Shown here in pieces: positions 43,027-51,929 of a stretch of 64,000 nucleotides of DNA. A model generated the notes under the pieces. It made no database searches and was not told the origin of the DNA. It saw only the letters and a program-made list of their open reading frames with translations. Numbering within the stretch: position 1 is the first letter of the stretch; each line of letters starts with the position of its first letter. Both the position numbers and the translations under genes were made by a program. Origin of the DNA: JACKOB01 sp024234575 (GTDB lineage: Bacteria > Pseudomonadota > Gammaproteobacteria > Pseudomonadales > Oleiphilaceae); assembly GCA_051208035.1 (NCBI GenBank), contig JBPJFZ010000002.1, forward strand, positions 62,001 to 126,000, in the 5' to 3' direction.

Positions 43027-45972
43027 TTAGTTGGCTGGCTGGGTGGTTGCATCAAATGATGCGGGTAAATTAATTACCACCTTGGTACCTGTTCCTGTTT
43101 CTGTGTTCGCAGGGCTAAACACCTGTATATAGCCGTAATGTTCTTCAATGATGCTATAGACGAGTGAAAGCCCAAGACCGGTGCCTCTATCGGGCCCTTT
43201 GGTTGTATAAAATGGTTCAAAAATATGATCCAGTTTTTGCGGGTCAATACCGCACCCCATATCTGTGACCTCAATGATAGCTGAGTACCCGTCCAGTTTG
43301 CCAGATACACGAATCACACTTCCAGGTGGAGAGGCATCTTTTGCATTATCCAGCAGGTTGATAAACACCTGTACCAGCCGCTGTTCGTCCCCCACGACCG
43401 TTAGTGTTGCCGGGACAAAATTAAGATATTCAATCTCCATTTCTTTATCGCTGAGTGACAGCAGATCTATTGCTTCCTGGACGCAGCGTTGAATTTTTGC
43501 CTTGTCTTGTGACATTGGCTGCGCGTGATTGCCTGTGCGGGCGAAGTTCATCAGGGACTGCAATATATGGGAAATTCTTTTCGTTTGCGTGATGATTTGC
43601 TGAGAAATTTCCAGTATGGCTTCGTCTTTGGTTTCCAGCTTCATGTTTTGTGCAAGACAGGCAATCCCGGTAACCGGGTTGCCAACTTCGTGGGCGACGC
43701 CCGCCGCCAGCCGTCCTACTGAGGCGAGGCGCTCACTATGAATGAGCTTGTCTTCGAGCAATTGGGTTTCAGTGTTGTCCTCCACCAAAATTACCTGTCC
43801 TTGTTCTGAGTTTTCCGGGCCATCAATCATCGCTTTGTGCAGGCTTAGCCAATGTGGCTTTCCTTTTAGGTCAATGCGTTGCTTGTGCAAGTGAGTGTCA
43901 TCGCCTTGCGCAAAGTGATAGAGCAATTCACTCCAGGGTGAGGGTAACGAAAAAATCCGAGAGCCGATGACTTCGTTGGCGGCGATTTCGGTGATTTGCT
44001 CCATCGCCTGATTCCACATCAATATCTCCATATCCCCGCCTAAAGAGCAGGTGGCGATAGGCAGGTTCTGCAGGGTTTGACGATGGTAGCGGCGTAAGCT
44101 GTCCAGTTCTGCTGCCAGACCTGTTAACCGTGACTGGTAATCTTCCAGCGTTCTTTCGACAAAGTGAATATCGCGACCGCCGGTTGCTGTGGTAGGTTTG
44201 TAGCTGAGGTGACGTTTAACAATTTTTTGTGCCACCGATGGCCCCAGCATGCCAGAAAGGTTGGCCTCGACCTGATCCCGCAAGCGCCTTAAGGCGTAAG
44301 GGCGGTATTCGATTTCTGGTAAGTTCAGCTCTTTCAGTGCCCGGGATATTTCCCGTTGGGCGACATTGGCACCTAAAGGTTTGGTCAAGGCGATGCGAAA
44401 GTCTTCCGACGAGCCTGCTTCAAGCTCACGTCGGGCAGGACGTGACAGGGTGTCAACAGAGCAGCTTTGTGCTGCATTTTGTTCGGCAATGGGGGTTTCG
44501 GTAAAGATAGAGACCAGGGCAAAGGTAATTACGTTTAACGTTAAGGCGATCAGAGAGTATATGTGCCATTCGTTGGCATTTATTTCAAACTCTCTGAATG
44601 GAATGCTGATGCTGATATCGAAGCCAACGAGGGGCGGTGCAAACATGGTAAAAAACCATACAAGCATGCCAACGGCGAGCCCGGAGATTAGGCCTTTGTG
44701 GTTGGCTAAAGGCCAGTAGAGTACGCCCAGCACCGCCGGAAACAACTGCAAGCCTGCGGAAAACGCGATAATAATCAGCTCGGAGGCAGACACCGCTTCA
44801 CTGATAAGTTTATAAAACACCCATGATGCCAACAAAATACTGGCGATAAGGATACTTTTTATCCATTGCAGCCATGAGTAAATATTTTCTTTCTCCAGCG
44901 GCTTATAAATTGGCAGCACCCAATGATTTAGGGTGATCGCTGCCAAGGCAAAGGTCGTCACCATGATCAATCCACTGGCTGCGGCCAGTGCACCTATATA
45001 AACCAGTATTGCGAGTGCCGGAGAATTGAGCGCCAGTGTCAGGCCCAGGGTGTATAGGGCTGGAGAGGTTGGTGCACCTAACTTTATTGATGCCCAGAGA
45101 ATGGGGGCGATCGGCAAGCTAATTAAAAACAGGTAAAACGGCAGCCCCCAGCTTGCCTTGTAAAGCGTTTTGGGAGAGATGTTTTCTTTAAAAACAACAT
45201 GGAACATGTGTGGCATAACGATTGCCGAGGCGAAAAATATCAGCAGTAATGCGCGCCAGGGGCTGTCATCCAGATGCCTTTCGAATGCGCTGACCCGCTG
45301 ACCATTTGCGTCCAGCCACTCATTAAGGCCGTTAATGCCACCAAACACGTAAAAGACTGCAACACAGCCGATAGTTAAAAATATGACTAGTTTAATGACG
45401 GAGCCGAAGGCAAGTGCGGCGATTAATCCTTCACTTTTTTCTGCATCACTGCCTCGGGTGGCTCCGAAGAATATGGTTGTTAAAATCATCGCCAAACAAA
45501 AAAGCAGCGAAGCATTGTTAATATTTGAGCCTGGACTAAGGATGGCGACGATGTCACTGAAAATCTGAATCTGCATGCTGATCAGTATCAGTCCTGACAG
45601 GGTTACCACAACGGATGACAGCGTGCCGGCCCAAGGGCTGCGGTAACGAAAGGCCAGCAGGTCGGCTAATGATGACAATTGGAATGTGCGTGTAATGCGA
45701 AGAATGGGGATTAGCAGTACCGGCGCGAGGAGAAATGCGCCGCTGACGCCTAAATAATAGGCGAGAAAACCATAGCCAGATTGATAGGCAAAACCTACCG
45801 AGCCAAATAGTGCCCAGGCACTGGCATAGACCCCAAGCGTGAGTGTGTAAGTGATGGGGTGGCTGATCCAGTTTCGCGGTATCAGGCCGGTCTGGGTTGA
45901 ATAGGCAACGCCAAACAGAATGCTGAGATAGGCCGTACCAATCAAAACCAGGTGCATCAGGTTAAAGCTCAT
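43027..45972 (-). CDS. cbrA: CbrA, sensor histidine kinase with SLC5 transporter-like domain
   Basis: A 981-residue inner-membrane kinase. Residues about 1-500 form 13 or so membrane helices of the sodium/solute symporter (SLC5) type. A STAC-like linker (about 535-600) follows, then a PAS domain (about 650-745). The HisKA helix carries SVGRLAAGVAHEVGNPVTGI with phospho-acceptor His761. The ATPase domain shows the N box VFINLLDNAKDA, G1 DMGCGIDP and G2 GPDRGTGLGLSLV. CbrA of Pseudomonas has the same plan and has been linked to histidine uptake. Its ATG lies inside the end of cbrX. Confidence 0.95.
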   Translation of the reverse strand: MSFNLMHLVLIGTAYLSILFGVAYSTQTGLIPRNWISHPITYTLTLGVYASAWALFGSVGFAYQSGYGFLAYYLGVSGAFLLAPVLLIPILRITRTFQLSSLADLLAFRYRSPWAGTLSSVVVTLSGLILISMQIQIFSDIVAILSPGSNINNASLLFCLAMILTTIFFGATRGSDAEKSEGLIAALAFGSVIKLVIFLTIGCVAVFYVFGGINGLNEWLDANGQRVSAFERHLDDSPWRALLLIFFASAIVMPHMFHVVFKENISPKTLYKASWGLPFYLFLISLPIAPILWASIKLGAPTSPALYTLGLTLALNSPALAILVYIGALAAASGLIMVTTFALAAITLNHWVLPIYKPLEKENIYSWLQWIKSILIASILLASWVFYKLISEAVSASELIIIAFSAGLQLFPAVLGVLYWPLANHKGLISGLAVGMLVWFFTMFAPPLVGFDISISIPFREFEINANEWHIYSLIALTLNVITFALVSIFTETPIAEQNAAQSCSVDTLSRPARRELEAGSSEDFRIALTKPLGANVAQREISRALKELNLPEIEYRPYALRRLRDQVEANLSGMLGPSVAQKIVKRHLSYKPTTATGGRDIHFVERTLEDYQSRLTGLAAELDSLRRYHRQTLQNLPIATCSLGGDMEILMWNQAMEQITEIAANEVIGSRIFSLPSPWSELLYHFAQGDDTHLHKQRIDLKGKPHWLSLHKAMIDGPENSEQGQVILVEDNTETQLLEDKLIHSERLASVGRLAAGVAHEVGNPVTGIACLAQNMKLETKDEAILEISQQIITQTKRISHILQSLMNFARTGNHAQPMSQDKAKIQRCVQEAIDLLSLSDKEMEIEYLNFVPATLTVVGDEQRLVQVFINLLDNAKDASPPGSVIRVSGKLDGYSAIIEVTDMGCGIDPQKLDHIFEPFYTTKGPDRGTGLGLSLVYSIIEEHYGYIQVFSPANTETGTGTKVVINLPASFDATTQPAN

Positions 45973-46138
45973 GCTTGTCTCTTCTTTGTTCTAACCAGAT
46001 AGCCAAAATGATAATGAAAAACCAAATAACATAAGGGCTGTACCAGGAGCTTCCCGGGTCAATCCACCAGTCCATAATGACTGGTGAGAAAATATAAATA
46101 CTGAGTATTAATAAAAAAACCAGACGATATAGGTACAT
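45962..46138 (-). CDS. cbrX: CbrX-like small membrane protein, coupled to cbrA
   Basis: A 58-residue open frame running from ATG at 46138 to TAA at 45962, too short for most automatic gene calls. It encodes MYLYRLVFLLILSIYIF, then SPVIMDWWIDPGSSWYSP, then YVIWFFIIILAIWLEQRRD and HEL. That gives two membrane helices joined by an acidic, Trp-rich loop, with a charged C-terminus. The last 11 bases overlap the start of cbrA, so translation of the kinase is probably coupled to it. Pseudomonas has a small gene, cbrX, in the same place and overlapping cbrA. The function is unknown; an accessory subunit of the CbrA transporter domain is possible. Confidence 0.85.
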   Translation of the reverse strand: MYLYRLVFLLILSIYIFSPVIMDWWIDPGSSWYSPYVIWFFIIILAIWLEQRRDKHEL

Positions 46139-46372
46139 GGCTTAACTTGTGTCATCGTGAAATGGGCTAAACAGTCAGTTTACAACGCTATGGGTTCAAA
46201 AAACTTAAGTTTCAACAACTAACTGAGCAGGTAAATAACTTGGTATGGCTTGAGTATCCCCAGAATTTTTGTTTCTGGAAACAATATTGGCAGCATTTTG
46301 TCTGCGCCACTCGAGCCGGTCTATTTTTCGATGTTAGCATAACATTCGAATTGCAGCTTTGTTGAATTAGAC

Positions 46373-47266
46373 TCACCCGGCCTGTAGCGGTTTGAACGAC
46401 CAGTGATGCATGCCCCATGCAAGTAACGATTGCACAGAGCTGGTGAGCAATGATTTGGGTGGTTGCATTTTTAGCAGTTGCATCGCTGCATAAAGGTTGT
46501 GTTGCGCTGTCTGGTTGTCTATTGCGGGGGCCAGATTTTGTTTACTGAGTTTCTGCCCGTTTTCGTTACAAATAATAGGCGTATGGGCATAGATGGGGGC
46601 AGGATGGCCTAACTGCTGATAAAGGTAGAGATGAAATGGTGTGCTTTCCAACAGATCGGCCCCTCGAACTATGTGTGTAATGCCTTGGGCGATGTCATCG
46701 CAGACGACGGCAAGATGGTAGGCATAAAAGCCCTCCTTTCTTTTTATCACGAAGTCGTCAATCTCTTGCCTCAACCGATGTGTTTGCTCTCCCGTGACCA
46801 GATCGTTCCACTTTGTCTGGCATTCTGTGACCGCCACCCGCACGGCAAATGGTTCTGTGTCAGGCAAAATTGGGGGTAAGGGCGTGTGTCTGGGGCAGGT
46901 CGACAAGTGATAACCATTATTTTCTGCCAGATCTTTACGGCTACAGCGGCAGTGGTAGGCCACTTTGCTTTCTATTAGCCGGTGTATGGCTTGTTCGTAG
47001 CGGGCAGACTGATCAAGTTGCGTGTAAACGCTTTCGTCCCAATGCAGGCCATGGGCTTCCAGGGTGTTGATGATGTCTTCATTGGCACCGGGCATTTCTC
47101 GCAGTGGGTCGATATCTTCAATACGCAGCAACCATTGCCCTTGGTTTTTTTTCGCGTCAAGGTAGCTGGCAAGCGCTGTTGTTAGCGAACCAAGATGCAG
47201 TGGGCCAGTTGGTGAGGGGGCAAATCTGCCGCGATAGTTTGTTGAATAAGTAGAAGACAGGGGCAT
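46373..47266 (-). CDS. gluQ: Glutamyl-Q tRNA(Asp) synthetase
   Basis: A 297-residue GluRS-like protein lacking the anticodon-binding domain. FAPSPTGPLHLGSLTTAL holds the HIGH-type motif. KLSKQNLAPAI replaces KMSKS. Zinc ligands lie in CRCSRKDLAENNGYHLSTCP. The enzyme attaches glutamate to the queuosine at position 34 of tRNA-Asp. It lies 92 bases downstream of dksA in the same direction, the order known from E. coli and Pseudomonas. Confidence 0.95.
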   Translation of the reverse strand: MPLSSTYSTNYRGRFAPSPTGPLHLGSLTTALASYLDAKKNQGQWLLRIEDIDPLREMPGANEDIINTLEAHGLHWDESVYTQLDQSARYEQAIHRLIESKVAYHCRCSRKDLAENNGYHLSTCPRHTPLPPILPDTEPFAVRVAVTECQTKWNDLVTGEQTHRLRQEIDDFVIKRKEGFYAYHLAVVCDDIAQGITHIVRGADLLESTPFHLYLYQQLGHPAPIYAHTPIICNENGQKLSKQNLAPAIDNQTAQHNLYAAMQLLKMQPPKSLLTSSVQSLLAWGMHHWSFKPLQAG

Positions 47267-47358
47267 TGAGTAAACGCAGAAGGAAGTGTTGGCTGTCTGT
47301 GTTTTAAGTCGGCCATCGCGCTATTGAAAGAGAAATAGCGTGATGGCTCGTAGCCGGA

Positions 47359-47811
47359 TTAGATACCGGTTTGTCTTTCTTTGATTTCTGCCAATGTTTT
47401 GCAGTCAATACAAAGTGTCGCTGTGGGTCTGGCTTCCAGACGACGAATACCGATGTCAACGCCACAGGAATCACAATATCCGTAATCATCCTTATCAATG
47501 GCATCGATGGTTTTATCGATTTTTTTGATCAGCTTTCTTTCTCTGTCGCGGGTTCTCAGCTCGAGGCTGAACTCTTCTTCCTGCGTAGCGCGATCGCTGG
47601 GGTCAGCAAAATTCGCTGCATCTTCCTGCATATGGTGCATGGTACGATCGACTTCTTCCATCAATTCCTGTTTCCAGGAAAGCAGAATATTCTTGAAATG
47701 CTGACGCTGGTCAGCGGTCATGTACTCTTCACCATCCTTTAGCACATAGGGGGTAAAGTTACTGAAGCCGTCGCGCATAACCTGTTTTTTTTCTGACTTA
47801 TTATCTGGCAT
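47359..47811 (-). CDS. dksA: DksA, RNA polymerase-binding transcription factor
   Basis: A 150-residue DksA. A coiled coil carries the DxxDxA tip as DPSDRATQEEE, which enters the secondary channel of RNA polymerase. The zinc finger is C-x2-C...C-x2-C in YCDSCGVDIGIRRLEARP with TLCIDC. It works with ppGpp, made by SpoT/RelA, to repress rRNA promoters and activate amino-acid genes. spoT is at the left edge of this window. Confidence 0.97.
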   Translation of the reverse strand: MPDNKSEKKQVMRDGFSNFTPYVLKDGEEYMTADQRQHFKNILLSWKQELMEEVDRTMHHMQEDAANFADPSDRATQEEEFSLELRTRDRERKLIKKIDKTIDAIDKDDYGYCDSCGVDIGIRRLEARPTATLCIDCKTLAEIKERQTGI

Positions 47812-48212
47812 AGTGCTGCCTCGTATAGTTATTACCGGCGGGAAGTCTTCACACTGCAGCTAAGTTTTCACCCTTATAGCAGGGGCTGATCAGTTGACTC
47901 CGGCCACTATCTCAACGAAAAGGGAAAAGCTTCTTTCTGATACAGTCTGCCGAGTTGGCAGTTGCTGTATAGATTTGGCGTTTCACCGTGACTACAAACT
48001 GTTTATTATTACAGCCGTTTCAAAAAGCCTGCGAAAAATAGCAGATTCGTTTTTGAAGTGCCAATACTTTCTGTCCAATTAAAAGCAATTTAATAAGATT
48101 AGCACTAAATGTGGCGCACGCTAGATAAGTGCTCAATTTGTCGACTGTTGCAAGTTGTGTCATGTTTGGGGGCAGGGAAATTTCGTCGACTAAATATAGA
48201 TAGGTGTGATTT
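47812..48212. other. Divergent promoter region between dksA and sfsA
   Basis: About 400 bases with no credible gene; short open frames here lack ribosome sites and resemble nothing known. A TAAATATAGAT box lies about 20 bases before the sfsA ATG and may be its -10. No hairpin terminator or clear RNA gene was found. Confidence 0.4.
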
Positions 48213-48941
48213 ATGAAATTCGACCCCCCATTGCAAGAGGGCATGCTGGTTAAGCGTTATAAGCGTTTTTTAGCTGACGTCTGTTTGCCATCGGGTGAAG
48301 TTATCACGATTCACTGTCCAAACACCGGGTCAATGAAAGGATGCCTGTTTGCGGGCAAGAAAGTCTGGTTTAGTCACTCATCGAACTTAAAAAGGAAGTA
48401 TCCACATACATGGGAGGTGGCTGAAGCTGAAAATAATGATCGTATTCTAATAAATACAGGCCTGCCAAACAGCTTAGTAAGAGATGCCATTGAGGCGGGT
48501 CGCATAGAGCCCTTGCGGGGTTACCCGCACTGTCGGGGTGAGGTGCGTTATGGCGATGAAAAAAGCAGGATAGATTGGCTATTGTCTGGTGGTGATAAAC
48601 CGGATTGTTATGTAGAGGTAAAAAACGTCACCCTGTTGGAGTCTGCAGGCAAGGGTTTTTTTCCGGATGCGGTGAGTTTGCGTGGGCAAAAGCATTTGCG
48701 AGAGCTAGCGCGAGTGGTCGAGCAAGGGATGCGTGCGGTGCTGATATTTTGTGTTTCTCATACAGGCATCAGCAGCGTGAGTCCGGCGGCACATATTGAT
48801 CCGGATTACGCACGCATCCTGGGTGAGGTCATTGAGGCCGGTGTCGAAGTGTATGCATTCGGATTTGATGTCTCGGCAGTGGGCGTTGAATTTCGACGAC
48901 AACTGCCGGTTATTATGCCAGCGGCGAGCGGGGTTAGCTGA
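48213..48941 (+). CDS. sfsA: SfsA family DNA/RNA nuclease-like protein
   Basis: A 242-residue SfsA. It shows the N-terminal OB-like part (LQEGMLVKRYKRFLADVCLP), HCPNTGSMKGCLFAGKKVWF, and the nuclease-like core SRIDWLLSGGDKPDCYVEVK with the Asp and the E-x-K motif typical of PD-(D/E)xK folds. The family name comes from sugar fermentation stimulation in E. coli; the true activity is unsettled. It is close to dksA in many gammaproteobacteria. Its 3' end overlaps the convergent Rieske gene by 8 bases. Confidence 0.95.
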   Translation: MKFDPPLQEGMLVKRYKRFLADVCLPSGEVITIHCPNTGSMKGCLFAGKKVWFSHSSNLKRKYPHTWEVAEAENNDRILINTGLPNSLVRDAIEAGRIEPLRGYPHCRGEVRYGDEKSRIDWLLSGGDKPDCYVEVKNVTLLESAGKGFFPDAVSLRGQKHLRELARVVEQGMRAVLIFCVSHTGISSVSPAAHIDPDYARILGEVIEAGVEVYAFGFDVSAVGVEFRRQLPVIMPAASGVS

Positions 48942-49287
48942 GCTGGGCGATGATAGTGTCGCCTTCCTGTTTAAGTGTGACTTCCCGCAGATAATGCCCC
49001 AGGCATGGACCGTGAATGCATTCGCCATCCTCCGGCTTAAAAAGTGCACCATGCATACTGCACTGGATGTATTTACCATCTGAGTCCAGAAATTTATCAG
49101 GCGCCCAGTTAAGGGCGATGCCAAGGTGTGGACATTCGTTGACATAGGCAACATGCCGGCCGTTGTGGGAGATCACAAATATCAGTTGCCCGGCAACGGT
49201 GAATTCTTTGCAGCCCTCTTCAGGTAGCTCGGATTTGCTGCACAACCGTTGGGTTGTAGACGATTTTGGATGGGGATCATTATGCAT
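48934..49287 (-). CDS. Rieske [2Fe-2S] ferredoxin-like protein
   Basis: A 117-residue soluble protein with both Rieske cluster motifs: C-P-H-L-G (about residue 52) and C-S-M-H-G-A-L-F (about 76). Two Cys and two His ligate the 2Fe-2S centre. There is no membrane anchor, so it resembles NirD- or dioxygenase-type electron-transfer ferredoxins. It lies 13 bases after the acyl-CoA dehydrogenase-like gene and probably shares its transcript. It may supply or take electrons for that enzyme; this is inference. Confidence 0.88.
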   Translation of the reverse strand: MHNDPHPKSSTTQRLCSKSELPEEGCKEFTVAGQLIFVISHNGRHVAYVNECPHLGIALNWAPDKFLDSDGKYIQCSMHGALFKPEDGECIHGPCLGHYLREVTLKQEGDTIIAQLS

Positions 49288-49300
49288 AAGCGTATCTTAA

Positions 49301-51010
49301 TTAATGTGGTGATGCCCGATGGATAATGGCGCGAACATCCATCCCTTTGGGTAGCGTGCCATAGTTGTGTGGCCCTGATTGTAGCAAACGGGACTGGCAA
49401 AAAGCTTCTGCCATCAGCTGATTGTCGGTTCTTAACATACAGGCCCCCTGAAATGCCAGAGCCATCATGTCGGTCGTTTCCCGTGCGCGATATTCAATCT
49501 GTTGCGGGTCTGACAATTGTTTTTGCAGACGTGTCAGGTATTGGTCATAGGCCGCGTTCTTACCTTTTTGAGCACCTAGCTCGGCGAAGAAGCTCTCTTT
49601 CACATCAGGTGTTTTCGACATGGCGCGTAAGGTATCAAGGCACTGAATATTGCCGCTTCCCTCCCAAATCGAATTGATCGGCGATTCTCTGAATAGCCTT
49701 GGCATCATGCAGTCTTCCATGACACCGCTGCCGCCTATGCATTCCATGGCTTCATAAGCATGGTTGGGTGCCCGTTTACATATCCAGTATTTACCAATTG
49801 CGGTAACCAGCCGAACCAGCTGTTGTTCGTGCGGATCCGCGGCGTTATCAAGGGAATGTGCCAGGCGCATACTCATGGTCAGTGAAGCTTCTGACTCAAT
49901 GGCCAGATCTGCCAGTACATTTTGCATCAGTGGCTGGTCGATGAGCTTTTTACCAAAGGCGGCTCTTTCGGAGCAATGATGTATTGCCTGTGCAACAGCC
50001 ATGCGCATGCCAGCGGATGAGCCTACCATGCAGTCGAATCTTGTCATCGCTACCATCTGGATGATGGTGCTGACGCCTCTGCCTTCCTCGCCCACCATCC
50101 ATGCCAGCGCACCGCGAAGCTCTGTTTCGCTGGAGGCGTTGGCGACATTGCCCATTTTATTTTTTAGTTGTTGTAACTGCATGGGGTTTTTGCTGCCGTC
50201 CGGGCGCCATCTGGGCAATAAAAAGCAGCTTAACCCCCTGGGTGCCTGCGCTAATACCAGAAAGGCATCACACATCGGTGCGGACACAAAGTATTTATGT
50301 CCGACTAATTCATACACCTGTGCCGGTCCTTCTTTGCCGATAGGTAGTGCCCGTGTGGTGTTGGCGCGAACATCTGATCCGCCTTGTTTTTCGGTCATCG
50401 CCATGCCGATTGTGATGCCTGATTTTTGCTCGGCTGTAATGTTGGCGGGGTCGTAGTGTCGTGCAGTAATTTTTGGCTCCCAATAGGCGGCCAGTTCCGG
50501 TTGCTGCCGTAAGGTAGGAATTGAAGCGAAGGTCATGGTTATTGGGCAGCCATGCGCTGCTTCTACCTGGGTGTGCATGTAGGTCTGTGCCGCCCTGGCG
50601 ACATGAGCGCCTGCCTGTGGATCGGTCCAAGGGGACGCATGCAGTCCATTCTCAATCGCCGTCTGCATCAGCGTATGGTAGGACGGATGAAATCGCACTA
50701 GGTCGATACGATGACCAAAGCGGTCGTGCGAGAAGAATTGTGGTTTGTTTTCGTTGGCGAGTTGGCCAAGTTCCAAATAGTTGGCGGTACCAATTTTCTC
50801 GCCGAAAGCCGTCAGTGTATTGGTTGCCCACTGTGCACCTTCTTGCCGGGTCAGGCTGGTTAACGCTTTATCAGAAGAAAACAGATTGAAGTCCTGCAGG
50901 GCGCTGGGTTGGTTCAGTACTTCGTGGGTGGTGGAGGCATGTTTATCTGTCAAAAAATCTTTCGTGAATAGGTGTTCGGTATTTTCTTTTGCGGCAACTG
51001 ATGTGGGCAT
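49301..51010 (-). CDS. AidB-like acyl-CoA dehydrogenase family flavoprotein
   Basis: A 569-residue protein of the AidB branch. TIGMAMTEKQGGSDVRANTT binds FAD and the substrate, SCFLLPRWRPDGS and AYEAMECIGGSGVMEDCMMP follow, and SINSIWEGSGNIQCLDTLRA-type sequence (as PINSIWEGSGNIQCLD) gives the C-terminal dehydrogenase signature. E. coli AidB is induced by DNA alkylation and binds DNA with a C-terminal domain. The present protein is similar in length, so that domain is probably present. It sits in a tetR-aidB-Rieske unit, which hints at a metabolic acyl substrate instead. Confidence 0.85.
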   Translation of the reverse strand: MPTSVAAKENTEHLFTKDFLTDKHASTTHEVLNQPSALQDFNLFSSDKALTSLTRQEGAQWATNTLTAFGEKIGTANYLELGQLANENKPQFFSHDRFGHRIDLVRFHPSYHTLMQTAIENGLHASPWTDPQAGAHVARAAQTYMHTQVEAAHGCPITMTFASIPTLRQQPELAAYWEPKITARHYDPANITAEQKSGITIGMAMTEKQGGSDVRANTTRALPIGKEGPAQVYELVGHKYFVSAPMCDAFLVLAQAPRGLSCFLLPRWRPDGSKNPMQLQQLKNKMGNVANASSETELRGALAWMVGEEGRGVSTIIQMVAMTRFDCMVGSSAGMRMAVAQAIHHCSERAAFGKKLIDQPLMQNVLADLAIESEASLTMSMRLAHSLDNAADPHEQQLVRLVTAIGKYWICKRAPNHAYEAMECIGGSGVMEDCMMPRLFRESPINSIWEGSGNIQCLDTLRAMSKTPDVKESFFAELGAQKGKNAAYDQYLTRLQKQLSDPQQIEYRARETTDMMALAFQGACMLRTDNQLMAEAFCQSRLLQSGPHNYGTLPKGMDVRAIIHRASPH

Positions 51011-51045
51011 GGTTGGTGCTCCTGGTGCAAATGTTTGTTTAGGTG

Positions 51046-51693
51046 TTAGATAGAGGAATTAGGTCCGCAGACCGCCTGCAGGCAAAAGCGAGTGATACTG
51101 CTCACCAACCGCTCTTCGTCTAACTCTGATGGCTTAACGGTGTCGTGTAGTTCTCTGCGGGTAGGTGGCGAGAGCGGGCCAACCAGTGTTTCGGAGATAA
51201 CTCCCACGATCGCTGCAGCACTCACTGATGGGCTCTGTTGCGGAAGCTCGCTTTTTAGGATTCCTTCTCGCAACAGGTTTTCGAAGATCTCTGCATAGGC
51301 CTGTCGGTAGGTAAGCCTTTCCTGGTCAACTTGTGGATCAACGGGCTCTGCGATTAACGCCCATGCGAGTCTTCTTCCCTGAATTGCCCGCCGGGCGAAG
51401 CACTCGATGGCGGCTTGTAATCTGGCAGGGGCGGAGCCTTCGGTGTTTACTGCCGCGGCTACTTTTTCTACTTCCCGCTCGGTGGCGTCGCGAAACACCT
51501 CGCACAGCAATTCACCTTTTGACGGAAAATATTTATAGACAGTGCCTGTGGCGATATCAGCTTCTTTGGCAACAGCTGAAACAGACGCTGCACCAAACCC
51601 TTTTGTTGCGACGAGATAATGGGCAGCTCTAACAATATTTTCCCGTGCTTCCGCTTTGCGCTCTTTGATTTTATCGGTTTCTCTATAAGCCAT
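51046..51693 (-). CDS. TetR family regulator of the AidB-Rieske unit
   Basis: The ATG at 51693 (MAYRETDKIKERKAEARENI) gives 215 residues. Upstream ATG 51753 would place a perfect palindrome inside the coding region. The N-terminal DNA-binding helices are FGAASVSAVAKEADIATGTV with YKYFPSKGELLCEV. The C-terminal ligand domain is AcrR/FadR-like in size. It lies 36 bases upstream of the AidB-like gene on the same strand. It probably represses its own operon through the operator at 51738-51753. The ligand may be an acyl-CoA. Confidence 0.88.
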   Translation of the reverse strand: MAYRETDKIKERKAEARENIVRAAHYLVATKGFGAASVSAVAKEADIATGTVYKYFPSKGELLCEVFRDATEREVEKVAAAVNTEGSAPARLQAAIECFARRAIQGRRLAWALIAEPVDPQVDQERLTYRQAYAEIFENLLREGILKSELPQQSPSVSAAAIVGVISETLVGPLSPPTRRELHDTVKPSELDEERLVSSITRFCLQAVCGPNSSI

Positions 51694-51737
51694 TGTCTGC
51701 TTCTCATTGCCAGCGGTATAAGGGTGTTTGTTATGAA

Positions 51738-51753
51738 GTGAATCATGATTCAC
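51738..51753. promoter_or_regulatory. 16-bp perfect palindrome, probable TetR operator
   Basis: GTGAATCATGATTCAC is a perfect dyad 45 bases ahead of the tetR ATG at 51693, in the divergent region. Its length and place suit an autoregulating TetR dimer. Confidence 0.7.
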
Positions 51754-51822
51754 ACTATTGTGTCAATGTGTCTCTTTTGGATTGTTCAAATGCCATGTTG
51801 TGTGATTATTGTACGGATGTAT

Positions 51823-51864
51823 TGGAATGACCGTTCTGTTGTGTTTTAATGGAATGAACGTTCC
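51823..51864. promoter_or_regulatory. Direct repeats TGGAATGAMCGTTCY upstream of the second TetR gene
   Basis: TGGAATGACCGTTCT (51823-51837) recurs as TGGAATGAACGTTCC (51850-51864), 27 bases on. Each copy has partial internal dyad symmetry (GAACGTTC in the second). They lie 66-107 bases before ATG 51930 and are candidate operators for that regulator. Confidence 0.6.
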
Positions 51865-51929
51865 AGTTACCTGTTCGAAAGAGGGTAGCGGGGAATGTGG
51901 GTGAAATGTTTTGTAATGGTGAGTGAGAA

